A stretch of DNA of 64,000 nt, from assembly GCA_037043455.1 (NCBI GenBank), contig JAWPHD010001136.1:62001-126000 (forward strand), given 5' to 3'. The position numbers and the translations under genes were made by a program. Below are positions 34,341 through 45,400 of the stretch, piece by piece (the stretch's first letter is position 1; each line of letters opens with the position of its first letter). The stretch comes from Cyrtodaria siliqua (taxonomy: Eukaryota; Mollusca; Bivalvia; Adapedonta; Hiatellidae). A model generated the notes under the pieces. It worked only from the letters and a program-made list of their open reading frames with translations, ran no database searches and was not told the DNA's origin.

Positions 34341-35009
34341 AGGTTAGAGCATTTGTTTAGGTAGTTGCAAATGAGGACATACAATTGCATGAGAAAATGG
34401 AGTAATTCAATTTTGTATCAGATGATGAGGTCCTGTCAATACCTCTTTTGCATGAAGTCAATATATTAAGTATATTAAAACATAAAAGGAGTTTTTTAAA
34501 TAGATTTTGTTTTTTTGTTTTTTTAATTTCTTTTGTTCTATAAACAATGAATGAATGAACACATTTTTGTATTTAGTACAGTTAACTTGCTAAATTTTTG
34601 ATTTTGTCTTCATAAAAGTTAAGTTCAAAGTATTATATACTGCTATACCCTAGATACTGTTCATTATAACAATGCTATTTCAAGATCAAGAAATACATTT
34701 TACTAGGGGTTTCAATTCATATACTTGAGCTTATTGATCGTGTAGCATGTAAGCAGTACATAAGCAAGCTTATCATGCTTTTTTCAATGACCGTTTTGCG
34801 TTAGAAAATAGGTCCTTAAAGCTGCAGAAACTGAGTTTTAATCGTTTTTTTTCGAATTCTTTGTAGGCGTGTCTTTATTTCTAACGTCATGTTCACCAGC
34901 TCATGGCGAAATCAAGCGATCAATTTTAACGTAGGGTCATTTACCATAGACATCGAGCTGCACATTTAGCATAGTGATTTACTAGATTTTTGTTTTGTTT
35001 TGCCTCTTT
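34341..35009. other. No recognisable gene
   Basis: AT-rich. Nothing identified. Confidence 0.4.
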
Positions 35010-35082
35010 CGATTCGTGACTCGAATACACGACCTTCTAATTAACAGTCCAAAGTGCATGCCATTGAGCCATGGCGAATTCT
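35010..35082 (-). repeat. tRNA-Asn-like relic (pseudo-tRNA or SINE head)
   Basis: The minus strand reads CATGGCTCAATGGCATGC (box A-like), then GGACTGTTAATTAGAAGG, which resembles an anticodon arm with GTT, then GTATTCGAGTC (box B-like). The spacing fits a tRNA, but the acceptor stem does not pair well, so a functional gene is unlikely. Confidence 0.45.
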
Positions 35083-35269
35083 TGAGAATATTGCATATTT
35101 AGTAGCATATGTTATGATGCAAAATAACTTCTTTTTTTTTTGTTTCCTAAGTCTCTTCTACACATATGTACGTTTAGTCATTTACAAATATTTACAATTT
35201 AGAGTGCCGTCCAAGTGACCACCCACACCACGTGGATTTTACTGTACATATACATAACAAAGACTTATG

Positions 35270-35420
35270 GGCCCAGCCGTAGTGCAATGGAAGGGCCTCG
35301 GGGTTCTCTGTACCAGTCAAGCATTCCCCAAGCATCAGCCATTGCGTACCCGTGCAATGGAAGGGCCTCTTTCCTGGAAAAGCTTGCCTAGCACGGTATT
35401 CCCTGTACCAGGTAATGACC
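35270..35420 (+). repeat. Imperfect direct duplication, about 75 bp
   Basis: GTGCAATGGAAGGGCCTC occurs at 35280 and 35357, each followed by CTGTACCAGT or CTGTACCAGG. Open frames here carry no recognised domain. Confidence 0.6.
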
Positions 35421-35636
35421 CTCAAGATGTATCATCTCGCACATGTAAATACCCATGCTGGTGTAGTACTATTTAAACTAAGATTCCGTCTCAAAACTTT
35501 GGTTTCGATTTATCAACTTGCATTCAGACGCCTCCTCATCGCCATCTGGCGGATAACCTACATTTTTTCTCATAAATCGAGGCTTCAAGTCGTTTACGAA
35601 AACGTCATTTCAGCAAGTGAAATGGTAACCTTTCAA

Positions 35637-35805
35637 CATTAGGCCTACAAAATATGTGATTATACCATTCAAGTTTTTCAGACGAGTTCTCTAGGAATTC
35701 AAGTTGTAAAGCATGCTTATTGCCACTTAAATGAGTCATAGTCTGTTAACCATAGACAGATATAAAACCCATATAAGAGTCACCTGCCGTCGGCAGTTGA
35801 ATCAA
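35637..35805 (+). repeat. Dispersed repeat, copy 2 of 2
   Basis: Partner of 28646-28795 (TATACCATTCAAGTTTTTCA, TTGTAAAGCATGC, AAACCCATATAAGAGTCACC, CGTCGGCAGTTGAAT). Confidence 0.7.
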
Positions 35806-35938
35806 TCAGTGTTTGTCTCAGTCAACGCTGACAGTTTTAACAACATGACGTCATCCAAAATGGCCACATCACTGACCGTTGTAACGTCATGACGTCATCT
35901 AATTTGGAAAGCCCGTGTTTGTCCAGGTTCTGATCAAA

Positions 35939-36118
35939 ACTATTCATTCATAACAAGTATCAAGCTCCAGATTATCTGAGTTTTTATTCATAACATGTGT
36001 CAAGCTCCCGATTATCCGAGTTTTCATTCATAACATGTGTCAAGCTCCAGATTATCAGTATTCATTCATAACAAGTGTCACGCTCCAGATTATCTGAGTT
36101 TTCATTCATAATAACAAG
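35939..36118 (+). repeat. 44-bp minisatellite
   Basis: Four copies of ATTCATAACAAGTGTCAAGC, then TCCAGATTATCTGAGTTTTC. Confidence 0.9.
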
Positions 36119-37168
36119 TAGCATTTTGTTTGATGTTTATTTTTATTTGCATGCATATTTTAAAAAATGTTTTATGTCCATTTTCAAAAATATATTATGG
36201 ACTCTATTCATTTTCTCAGTAATGTTTGGTAAATTCGGGCACTGTACTTACAAAAAATTTAATGTTTTGTAAACATGTATTACGAAATCCACTAAATCAT
36301 GAAACTGCACAATCATGGCTGTGGCATTTTAACTTACTTCGTCTAGCTAAGTTCTGTTCTGTTTCTTGTTGTTGTTGTTTGTTGTTTTTATCAAAAATAT
36401 GGCCACTTTTACCCTTATATTTACTTCTAGTCAATTTCAATTCTTTCTTCAACCTATAAATTTGTATTTGTATTTTTTAGTAAATACTATAGTAAAGTTT
36501 ATTTTCAATTTGTGAGACAGACATAGGGAGTTGAATCAACGCGTGGTGCCTCTTGTTACGTTATTTGTCCCTGCAGCAGAAGGCGTTTTCTAGGTTACGC
36601 CACTGAACTTGGACAAGTTCAAGACCAGTTGCATCAGACTAGACACATCAGAGTTATCTAGCCTTTGAGTTTTTAAAAAATTGTTTTCCAGTAGGCCTTA
36701 GACTATTCAAGCCAGTAGGGTGATAAAGGCAAGCCCTCTTGTGCATCTTGTTCCCGGAAGACTACTTAATACACGCCACTCTGTAAATGACATAATTTTA
36801 GACATGGAGGTCATCTTGAGTGACAGTTTGGCCATACAACACATATCTGTCTATCCATCAGCAATTTCATAAAATAATATTCTAGTCTAGATTTGAAACA
36901 GTTTAATGACAATTGATCACAATATTATATATTTGGAATGGATCGACCCTCTAAGATTTTTGTAGGTCACCCAAGATCGCCAATTTGGCTAAAACTATGT
37001 CAAATTGATGGAAATTTTAAATGTCCAGCAATCGTGCAAATAGTCATACAGTCTTTAAGTTTCCTTTCAAAATTTGCATTCTCAGTACTTTTAGTACTTC
37101 GATTTATTTAGGGGATGATTAGTTTGTGTGTGCTATAGTTATTATGTAATGACTATTGCTATTACATA
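36119..37168. other. No recognisable gene
   Basis: AT-rich. No domain. A GTTGTTGTTTGTTG run lies near 36370. Confidence 0.4.
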
Positions 37169-37170
37169 CC

Positions 37171-37245
37171 AACCAGCTTCCGTGGTGTAGTGGTAAAACC
37201 TTCATGCTACAAATAAAAATGCAAGGTCCCTTGTTCAAATTCTTT
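37171..37245 (+). repeat. tRNA-like relic
   Basis: CGTGGTGTAGTGGTAAAAC is a good box A and TTGTTCAAATTC a degenerate box B about 45 bp downstream. It is probably the head of a decayed SINE. No cloverleaf acceptor stem was found. Confidence 0.4.
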
Positions 37246-37419
37246 GTTTTTATGAAATATATTCGGCTAAAAAAATTGTGATATTTTTCGATTATTTTTT
37301 CAGGCTTATATACCGACTTATTGGCCGTTCCTTGAATTGAAACTACTTCACTCGTGACTTATTCATATCTGTAAGTTGGTATCGGTTTAAGTAAAGCGTC
37401 TCTAGTGTTAAGCTGTAAA

Positions 37420-38032
37420 ATTACATTTATCTACCTGTTTACATTTATCTACCTGTTTACATTTATCTACCTGTTTACATTTATCTACCATTTATCTACC
37501 TGTTTACATTTATCTACCTGTTTACATTTACATTTATCTACCTTTATCTACCTGTTTACATTTACATTTATCTACCTGTATTTATCTACCTGTTTACATT
37601 TATCTACCTGTTTACATTTATCTACCTGTTTACATTTACATTTATCTACCTGTATTTATCTACCTGTTTACATTTACATTTATCTACCTGTATTTATCTA
37701 CCTGTTTACATTTACATTTATCTACCTGTATTTATCTACCTGTTTACATTTACATTTATCTACCTGTATTTATCTACCTGTTTACATTTACATTTATCTA
37801 CCTGTTTACATTTACATTTATCTACCTGTATTTATCTACCTGTTTACATTTACATTTATCTACCTGTATTTATCTACCTGTTTACATTTACATTTATCTA
37901 CCTGTTTACATTTACATTTATCTACCTGTATTTATCTACCTGTTTACATTTACATTTATCTACCTGTATTTATCTACCTGTTTACATTTACATTTATCTA
38001 CCTGTATTTATCTACCTGTTTACATTTATTAA
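37420..38032 (+). repeat. Minisatellite ACATTTATCTACCTGTTT, 0.6 kb
   Basis: The basic 18-bp unit ACATTTATCTACCTGTTT starts the array. From about 37555 a 38-bp composite (ACATTT duplicated plus a second TATCTACCTGT) dominates. All three forward frames lack stops in these units, so the 229-codon open frame is a consequence of the repeat and not evidence for a gene. Confidence 0.95.
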
Positions 38033-38131
38033 GTTCTATAGTCTGCATTAAAGGGATGAAGATTTTATCAGGCATTACAAATGTGTGTGTGTAAGGTTTA
38101 TAGTTCCTCCGCCATAAGACCGATAAGATAT

Positions 38132-38440
38132 CTTAAAGGTATAGGTAGAATAGAGTCTTGACTTATCCTCAGGCATTAAAATTAGCATCTCGATTTATTT
38201 ATCCAGTATCATTTTCACTTCGACCCTGCTTGCATATAATTAAATAAAATTTTGAGTTTTCGATTTTTGTTAGAATTCTACCATAGGTTTAAATATATTA
38301 CTGGTGCAATATTATCACCAGTTAGTATTATGAAAAAACAATTTGTGTTGTACTGTTCTTTTAATTATTAATGATTGAACAAATGCAAGTTATGTAAAAA
38401 AAACTAACTTTAAAAAATCAAGATTGCCATGTGTCCCTTT
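38132..38440. mobile_element. TTAA-family MITE, copy 1 of a tandem pair
   Basis: The body matches 38522-38845 (GCTTGCATATAATTAAATAA, ATTGAACAAATGCAAGTTA). The right end ATTGCCATGTGTCCCTTT is clear; the left end is decayed. Confidence 0.7.
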
Positions 38441-38525
38441 ACTCACGGTCAATGAAAACGCACCACAAAACGAATCCTTTTATACTCACGGTCAATGAAA
38501 ACGCACCACAAAACGAATCCTTTTA
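38441..38525 (+). repeat. Perfect 42-bp direct duplication between MITEs
   Basis: ACTCACGGTCAATGAAAACG followed by CACCACAAAACGAATCCTTT occurs twice back to back between the two MITE copies. Confidence 0.95.
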
Positions 38526-38845
38526 AAGGGACACATGGCAATCTTGAGTTGTATTCAAACATTAAAAAATGCTTCTCGATTTAGTTATACTGCGTCATGT
38601 TGACTTTAAAATTGCTTGCATATAATTAAATAAAAAACTGAGATTTCAATTTCCTTCACTATTTTACCAAAGTTTTAAATATATTTAATATTTTTTATTG
38701 GTGCAATATTATAAAAATTTAGTAATATGCAATAATAATTTGCTTTGAACTATTTTAACAGTTAATATTTAATGATTGAACAAATGCAAGTTAAGCGCCG
38801 TGAGTTTTTAAAAAAAATTCAAGATTGCCGTGTGTCCTTTTAAAA
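38522..38845. mobile_element. TTAA-family MITE, copy 2, about 320 bp
   Basis: Ends TTTTAAAGGGACACATGGCA and, inverted, TTTTAAAAGGACACACGGCA. Shorter than the 13.6-kb member and with a different interior. Confidence 0.8.
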
Positions 38846-39929
38846 GTTAGAATTTGAGGCATTTTGGATAAAATATGATATAATCCATATAACGAGTCGA
38901 TTTAACACTTTCGTCGAGCATGTCTGGATTTAGTACATTCCTAATTATTGTGCATTTCCGAGTTTCTTCAGTGAAAAGAAATCATTTTCTCGGAAATATT
39001 CATTGCATAATACTGTCAGAAGTCAAACAATAAAAATGCCAGTGAGATTTGGAATTGATTAACAGACAGATTAATTCAGGTTGAAATATAATGGAACAGT
39101 TTTATTTTTATGAGTAGGTATCAAGATTAAATACTTAAACAATAAAACAATATTGTTTCAACAGTTTTATTCCAAATAGTTTGCGAATAATCCTACAACA
39201 TAAATATATGGAGTTAACGGTGCGTTTTCATTGCCCGCCAGTATATAAATACCGATCTGTCATCTTAAAATGGGATACCTTTTCAACAATACATAATAAA
39301 CGTCACTGAATAAATGAAGGTGTCTTTTTTATAATATAATGGTCTAGGTGTACTGAACCACATATTATTTTCGCCGAGTGTATATAATGATCTGCATCAA
39401 TAACTAGGTCACATATTGGTATCTTGCATATCTTAACCCTTAGGAGTGATGCTTCTATATACGCTAAATGATTCATATACAAAAAAAGTGTGTTCTTTTA
39501 ATCCAGATGGATTTTTGTGTTTGTGAAACCAAATGAATATATATTTTAACACTAAATTCCTACGTTATTGACATAATTTGCGAGAAACCGGAATACTGGT
39601 TAACAACAGGTAAAGGGTTATTACTGATCATTACTTTACAGTTTATTAAGTGTTTTTGACCTATACTCCTCAAAATAAGTTGAGGACCATGTTTTGATGT
39701 GTGTTTTTAAGGTGCTGTTGTTATACGATTTACCGGCTTTTCAAAAAAAAAAGTTAAGTTGTATTCTTCTACATTCGGTTGGTAAATTACACGCATGTAT
39801 AAACTTTTTAAATGAATATGAAATCCATAATATTAAAGATTAAAACACGAGAAGACTGGTCCCATATAAATCACAGCACGCACCGTAGATCCGCACTGTA
39901 TCACAAACAAAGAGCAAATCAACTATACA
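38846..39929. other. No recognisable gene
   Basis: AT-rich DNA. GTGCGTTTTCATTGCCCGCC near 39220 is an inverted partial echo of the 38.4-kb duplication. Confidence 0.35.
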
Positions 39930-39990
39930 ATGAACAAGAGCTGTCGGAGAACAGCGCAGCTCGACTATTCGATTTTTCAGAGAATAATAA
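39930..39990 (+). repeat. Bivalve-type repeat head
   Basis: AACAAGAGCTGTCGGAGAAC, AGCGCAGCTCGACTATTCGA is a phrase I recognise as the start of a dispersed bivalve repeat. Only about 60 bp remains. Confidence 0.4.
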
Positions 39991-40379
39991 ATTATATAGC
40001 CAGTATATACCACCAGAAAACAAGACTAAAACAATGTGGGGTGGGGTTGTGGCGGGCGGGTATAGAAAGTTGGGCCAATGTTAAATTATTGTTAGAATCT
40101 CATAAACATATATAGTAAAATTTGGAGCAGGGTGTGAAATTTTATTTTTTATTTTTAACAGTTTTATTCCAAAATTGCTGTCATTTTAAAGATATTTGTG
40201 GTCGAAAGGCAACTCGGGGAGGAAAGTGATGAGAATCTAGCAATTTTTTATTGTGGCTTCATTTCAGTTTTTTTATTATTGATATTTCATCTGTGTATCT
40301 GAATTTAATATAGACTACATTGTTTTATATGTAATTGATTGCGTTCAAATTTAAATTTTCATATCCAAATAATGGAAGG

Positions 40380-40600
40380 TAAAATGAAAAAAAACAACAT
40401 TCGGGTGGTGGTGATGATGGGGTGGTGGGATGGTTGTGGGTGGTGGTGATGATGGGGTGGTGGGATGGTTGTGGGTGGTGGTGATGATGGGGTGGTGGGA
40501 TGGTTGTGGGTGGTGATGATGATGGGGTGGTGGGATGGTTGTGGGTGGGGTGATGATGGGGTGGTATGATGGTTGTGGGTGGGGGCGAAACATGTTGATA
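40380..40600 (+). repeat. 35-bp G-rich minisatellite
   Basis: About six units of GTGATGATGGGGTGGTGGGA followed by TGGTTGTGGGTGG. Confidence 0.95.
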
Positions 40601-40880
40601 AATTGATAAAGCAAAACAACACAGAGATATGTAAAAAAATCAAAAAAATCGGGTGATGGTGATGATGGGGTGGGGGATGACTGGGAGATGGTGGGGTGGG
40701 TGTGGGATTTGATAAAACAAAACAACAGACATATGTAAAAAAACAACAAAAAAACACATTCGAGTGGTGATGCTGATGGGGTGGGGTATGGTTTTGGGAT
40801 GGGGGCGAAATAAATTGATAAATTGATAAAACAAAACAACATAAAGATATGTAAAAAAGAAAAGCATTGGAGTTGTTGTC
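40601..40880 (+). repeat. Alternating AT-rich and G-rich 110-bp units
   Basis: Three composite units, each with AAACAAAACAACA, then ATATGTAAAAAAA, then a GTGATGATGGGGTGGGG-like block. The AT-rich module reappears at 41905-41945 and 42040. Confidence 0.8.
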
Positions 40881-41820
40881 ATGATGAGGTGGGGGGTGGT
40901 TGTGGGATGTGGGGTGGTGAGGTGGGGGGTGGTTGTGGGATGTGGGGTGGTGAGGTGGGGGGTGGTTGTGGGATGTGGGGTGGTGAGGTGGGGGTGGTTG
41001 TGGGATGTGGGGTGGTGAGGTGGGGGGTGGTTGTGGGATGTGGGGTGGTGAGGTGGGGGTGGCTGTGGGATGTGGGGTGGTGAGGTGGGGGTGGTTGTGG
41101 GATGTGGGGTGGTGAGGTGGGGGTGGGTGGTTGTGGGATGTGGGGTGGTGAGGTGGGGGTGGTTGTGGGATGTGGGGTGGTGAGGTGGGGGGGGTGGTTG
41201 TGGGATGTGGGGTGGTGAGGTGGGGTTGGTTGTGGGGTGTGGGGTGGTGAGGTGGGGGGTGGTTGTGGGATGTGGGGTGGTGAGGTGGGGGTGGTTGTGG
41301 GATGTGGGGTGGTGAGGTGGGGGGTGGTTGTGGGATGTGGGGTGGTGAGGTGGGGGTGGTTAAGGGATGTGGGGTGGTGAGACGGGATGATGAGGTGGGG
41401 GGTGGTTGTGGGATGTGGGGTGGTGAGGTGGGGGGTGGTTGTGGGGTGTGGGGTGGTGAGGTGGGGGGTGGTTGTGGGGTGTGGGGTGGTGAGGTGGGGG
41501 GTGGTTGTGGGATGTGGGGTGGTGAGGTGGGGGGTGGTTGTGGGATGTGGGGTGGTGAGGTGGGGGTGGTTAAGGGATGTGGGGTGGTGAGACGGGATGA
41601 TGAGGTGGGGGGTGGTTGTGGGATGTGGGGTGGTGAGGTGGGGGGTGGTTGTGGGGTGTGGGGTGGTGAGGTGGGGGGTGGTTGTGGGGTGTGGGGTGGT
41701 GAGGTGGGGGGTGGTTGTGGGATGTGGGGTGGTGAGGTGGGGGGTGGTTAAGGGATGTGGGGTGGTGAGACGGGATGATGAGGTGGGGGGATGGTTGTGG
41801 GATGTGGGGTGGTGAGACGG
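40881..41820 (+). repeat. 33-bp G-rich satellite with higher-order structure
   Basis: About 28 units of GATGTGGGGTGGTGAGGTGG plus GGGGTGGTTGTGG, varying by one to four bases. A marker variant (AAGGGATGTGG with GAGACGGGATGATGAGG) occurs at about 41365, 41572 and 41750, so a roughly 200-bp block has itself been duplicated. The long opposite-strand frame rich in H, P and T is a by-product. Confidence 0.95.
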
Positions 41821-42402
41821 GGGCACAACAGATCGGATGGAAAATGGAAATCGTCTTTCGGGGGTTGGCGGTTGCGAGGGCAGCATAAGATAGCAATATG
41901 TGTAAGAATTGACTAAAACAACACAGCAATATGTAAATAAACATCGCATTGGGCGGGGGATGCGTGTGTATGTGGGGAGGTGGGGAAGGGGGGTGTGTGG
42001 GTGGGGTGGGGGGACGCAACATAGCTATATGTGTAAGAATTGACCAAAAATAACACAGATATATATCCCATAAGATAATGCTATAAGGAAGCCCATGGCC
42101 AAATTTGGTTTTGCTAGGATAAGAAATGTAAGAGACATTTTCTTGTAAACACAGCTTACACGCAAACCTTGATGTAGGGCGCCGACGCCGGCGTGATTAC
42201 ATATTAAGCTCTCTTATTCTTCGAATAGTCGAGCTAGAAAGACAATACACAACACAATGAGTGGTGAAGACAGGTTTACCGATTTGGAACGGTTAGTAGA
42301 CAATAAGTCCCACTGGTTACCTTAAATCGATTTTAAGTGTACACAACCTCGTTATTATCCTGTCTTCAGCGCTCAAAATGACGAGACAACAAGACAGTAA
42401 GG
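41821..42402. other. Satellite flank, no gene
   Basis: Further degenerate G-rich and AACACAGnnATATG modules to about 42070, then unique AT-rich DNA with a GCGCCGACGCCGGCG patch near 42180. Confidence 0.5.
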
Positions 42403-45400
42403 CTGTGAGCTAGTAGGAGAAACCCTACCCGCCAGGGGGAAATTTGTAGGGTATTATTTTCTGAAAGAACATACAGTAAGTTTCAAAATGAGACATGTGT
42501 GCCATCTGAGCGTTGGGTCTTTAGTGAGTTTTGGGGGAAAACACTGCGTTCTTAGACAAAAATCGCCGAAATCTGGAATTATTTTTTAGAAAAAGAATGG
42601 AATATATTAGAACCAATTTGAATTGATGGAATCTTTCTCGGAATGCATCTCTACTTGTCCCACCATATAATTTATGGATCCGAAACTTAAATATTGAGAT
42701 TTTGGGTAAAAATGTTAAAAAAATTAATAAAATCGCTGATTTCTGTAATACATTTGGGATATTTAACTAAAAATTAGAAATATATCTAATACAATAGAAA
42801 AAAGAAATATTGTAACCTTTTTGGGCAGGGTAAGATCCAGTAATTAAGTAGGATAAAGTCCCAAACCGCATGGGGCGAAAAATGTGTATTTTTGTCAAAA
42901 ATCGCCGGAATCTGGAATTGTTTTTTGAAATTAGTTTGAACATAAACTTATCAAACTGAAGCAATATAATGTTGCACAGCATACATATTCAAGTTTTTCC
43001 TGACACAATATGTAACATATGTGCTCAAATATTGGCATTTTAGGGCAACATGTTGGAAAAATGACAAAAAATCACTGATTTCTGTAATCCATTGGGGTAT
43101 TGGGTTAAAATATAAAAACAAATTTAATACAATTGAATAAGGACACATTGTAACATTTTTGGATAGAAAAAGGTCCAATAATTAAGTGGAAAAAGGTCCC
43201 GAACAGTATGATGCTTGAAAATGCCTTAATTTTTAGGCGAATATGTGTATTTTTGTCAAAATTCGACGGAATCTGAAATTATTTTTGAAAATACTTTTAA
43301 CATAAACTTATCAAATTGAAGTAATATAATGTTGCACAGCATACGTATTCAAGTGTTTCCTTGCATTATATATAACATATCTGCTGAAATATGTTGGAAA
43401 AAGGACTAAAATCACTTATTTCTGCAATCCGTTGTGGGTATTGGGTTAAAATCTAGAAAAATATATAATAGCGGTACAATAGAATAATTGACTGTAAGCT
43501 AGTAGGAGTAACCCTCACCCCAGGGGGAATTTAGTACATCCTATTTTTCTGAAAGCCCATTATGTGTAGAGTATTTTGGAACATGTACTTGTACCAACTG
43601 GCGATTTGGACTTTACCACGTTACCGGCATTTCGAACATGGTACATAGAGCTTTATACAGTATACGTTATAAATAGAGAAATAGCGTTGAGCGACCCTAT
43701 GCGTACGGCCACTGGGCGACTCAAACACATATTTTGCGACACAACGGGACCGGTGGCCAGCCGTCGGCAAAGGTCCCCAGTACATGTGGCACTCGGTCGC
43801 TAGTCCATATTAGGGGAAAGGCTACCCGAGTTCGAGTCTCGAACATGGCACATAGAGCTATATACAGTTATATAGAAGGATATAGCGTTGAACGACCTTC
43901 GGCCGACAGCCGCTGGGCCGACATACAGATTGGGTGACACAACGGGACTAGTGGGCAGCCGTCGGCAAAGGTCCCGGCAACGCGTGGCATTCAATCGTTA
44001 GGTTAGGCTGTATCAGGGGGGAGGCTACCCGAGTTCCGGTCTCGAACCTCGTAACTCACCTAGAGCTTTATACAGTATAGTTATATATGTATAGAGGGAA
44101 ATAGCGTTGAGCGACCCTCGGCCGATGGCCGCTGGACCGATCTACATGTTTTGTGACACAACCGGACCGGTAGCCAGCCGTCGGCAAAGGTGCCCGCTAT
44201 GCGTGGTACTCGGTCCCAAGGCCTTATCAGGGTGAGTCTCGAACATGGCACATAGAGCTATATACAGTTATATAGAGGGAAATAGCGTTGAACGACCTTC
44301 GGCCGAAAGCCGCTCAGCCGATAGCCGCTCGGCCAACCCACAGGTTTTGTGACAGAACGGGAACGGTGATCAGCCGTCGGCAACGGTTTTGGCTACGCGT
44401 GGCACTCAGTCCCTAGGTCGTATCAGGGAGAAGGCTTCCCGAGTTCGGGTCTCGAACATGGCACCTCGAGCTATATACAGTATAGTTATATAGAGAGAAA
44501 TAGCCTTGAGGGACCCACAGCCGACGGCCGCTGGGCCGACCCACAGGTTTTGTGACTCAACGGGAACGGTGGCCAGCCTCGGCAAAGGTCTCCACTACGC
44601 GTGGCACTCGGTCGCTAGACCGTATCTGTGGGAGGACTACCTGAGTTCGGGCCTCGAACTAGTCACCTAGAGCTATATACAGTATAGTTATAGAGAAATA
44701 ACGTTGAGCGACCCTCGGCCGACGGCTGCTGGGCCGACCTACAGATCTTGTGACACAACGGGACAACTTGGATGCCATGTTTGATTTATTTTTATTGTGT
44801 TACACCTAAATTTCGGCTAGTATACATATGCATATTATACACAGTCTAATTAACATTTTGATATATAGAAACCCTTACTTACAGACTAACACCAGTTTTT
44901 ACAGCAACCTATTTGCACTAAAAATAAGTTTTTTTTGGTAATGAATGTGGTGTAACGTAAATTACAGAATAGTTTCATTAAGTTTGAAGCGCTTCTCAAC
45001 TTATATTTATAAAAGTACATGTATTATGTTTCACTTGGTTTTGATTTAATTTATATTCAACGTTTTTAATGTACATTGATTTTTTAATTGTAAGGTAACA
45101 TAGTTTACATGCACGTTACTCACTAAAGCCCAACGCTCAGAATTGATGGCACACCTGTCTCATTTTGAAACTTATTGTATGTTCTTTCAGAAAATCATAC
45201 CCTACAAATTCCCCCATGGGGGAGAGGGGTCTACCTCAGCCAGCTCAAGTACTAGTACATGATGTGTTGTATTTGTTCGGGAGGTTCTGTCATGTCAGTT
45301 TTTAACAAATTCCCATAAGGTATCAGCTAGAGCAGGCTTGTTTGCTTATAAAAGCAAATAAAATGTCAGCGTGCCATGCACTCCTTGGAAACATATGATG

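Noticed and set aside
37420..38032. CRISPR-like array
   Set aside because: Units are contiguous with no unique spacers and the genome is eukaryotic.
40351..41949. Long minus-strand frames rich in His, Pro and Thr (up to 356 codons)
   Set aside because: They are the complement of the G-rich satellite, open in more than one frame and without any non-repetitive part.
43738..44765. tRNA genes in the GC-rich satellite because of GGGTCTCGAAC
   Set aside because: No box A at the right distance and no cloverleaf; the motif is simply part of the 200-bp unit.
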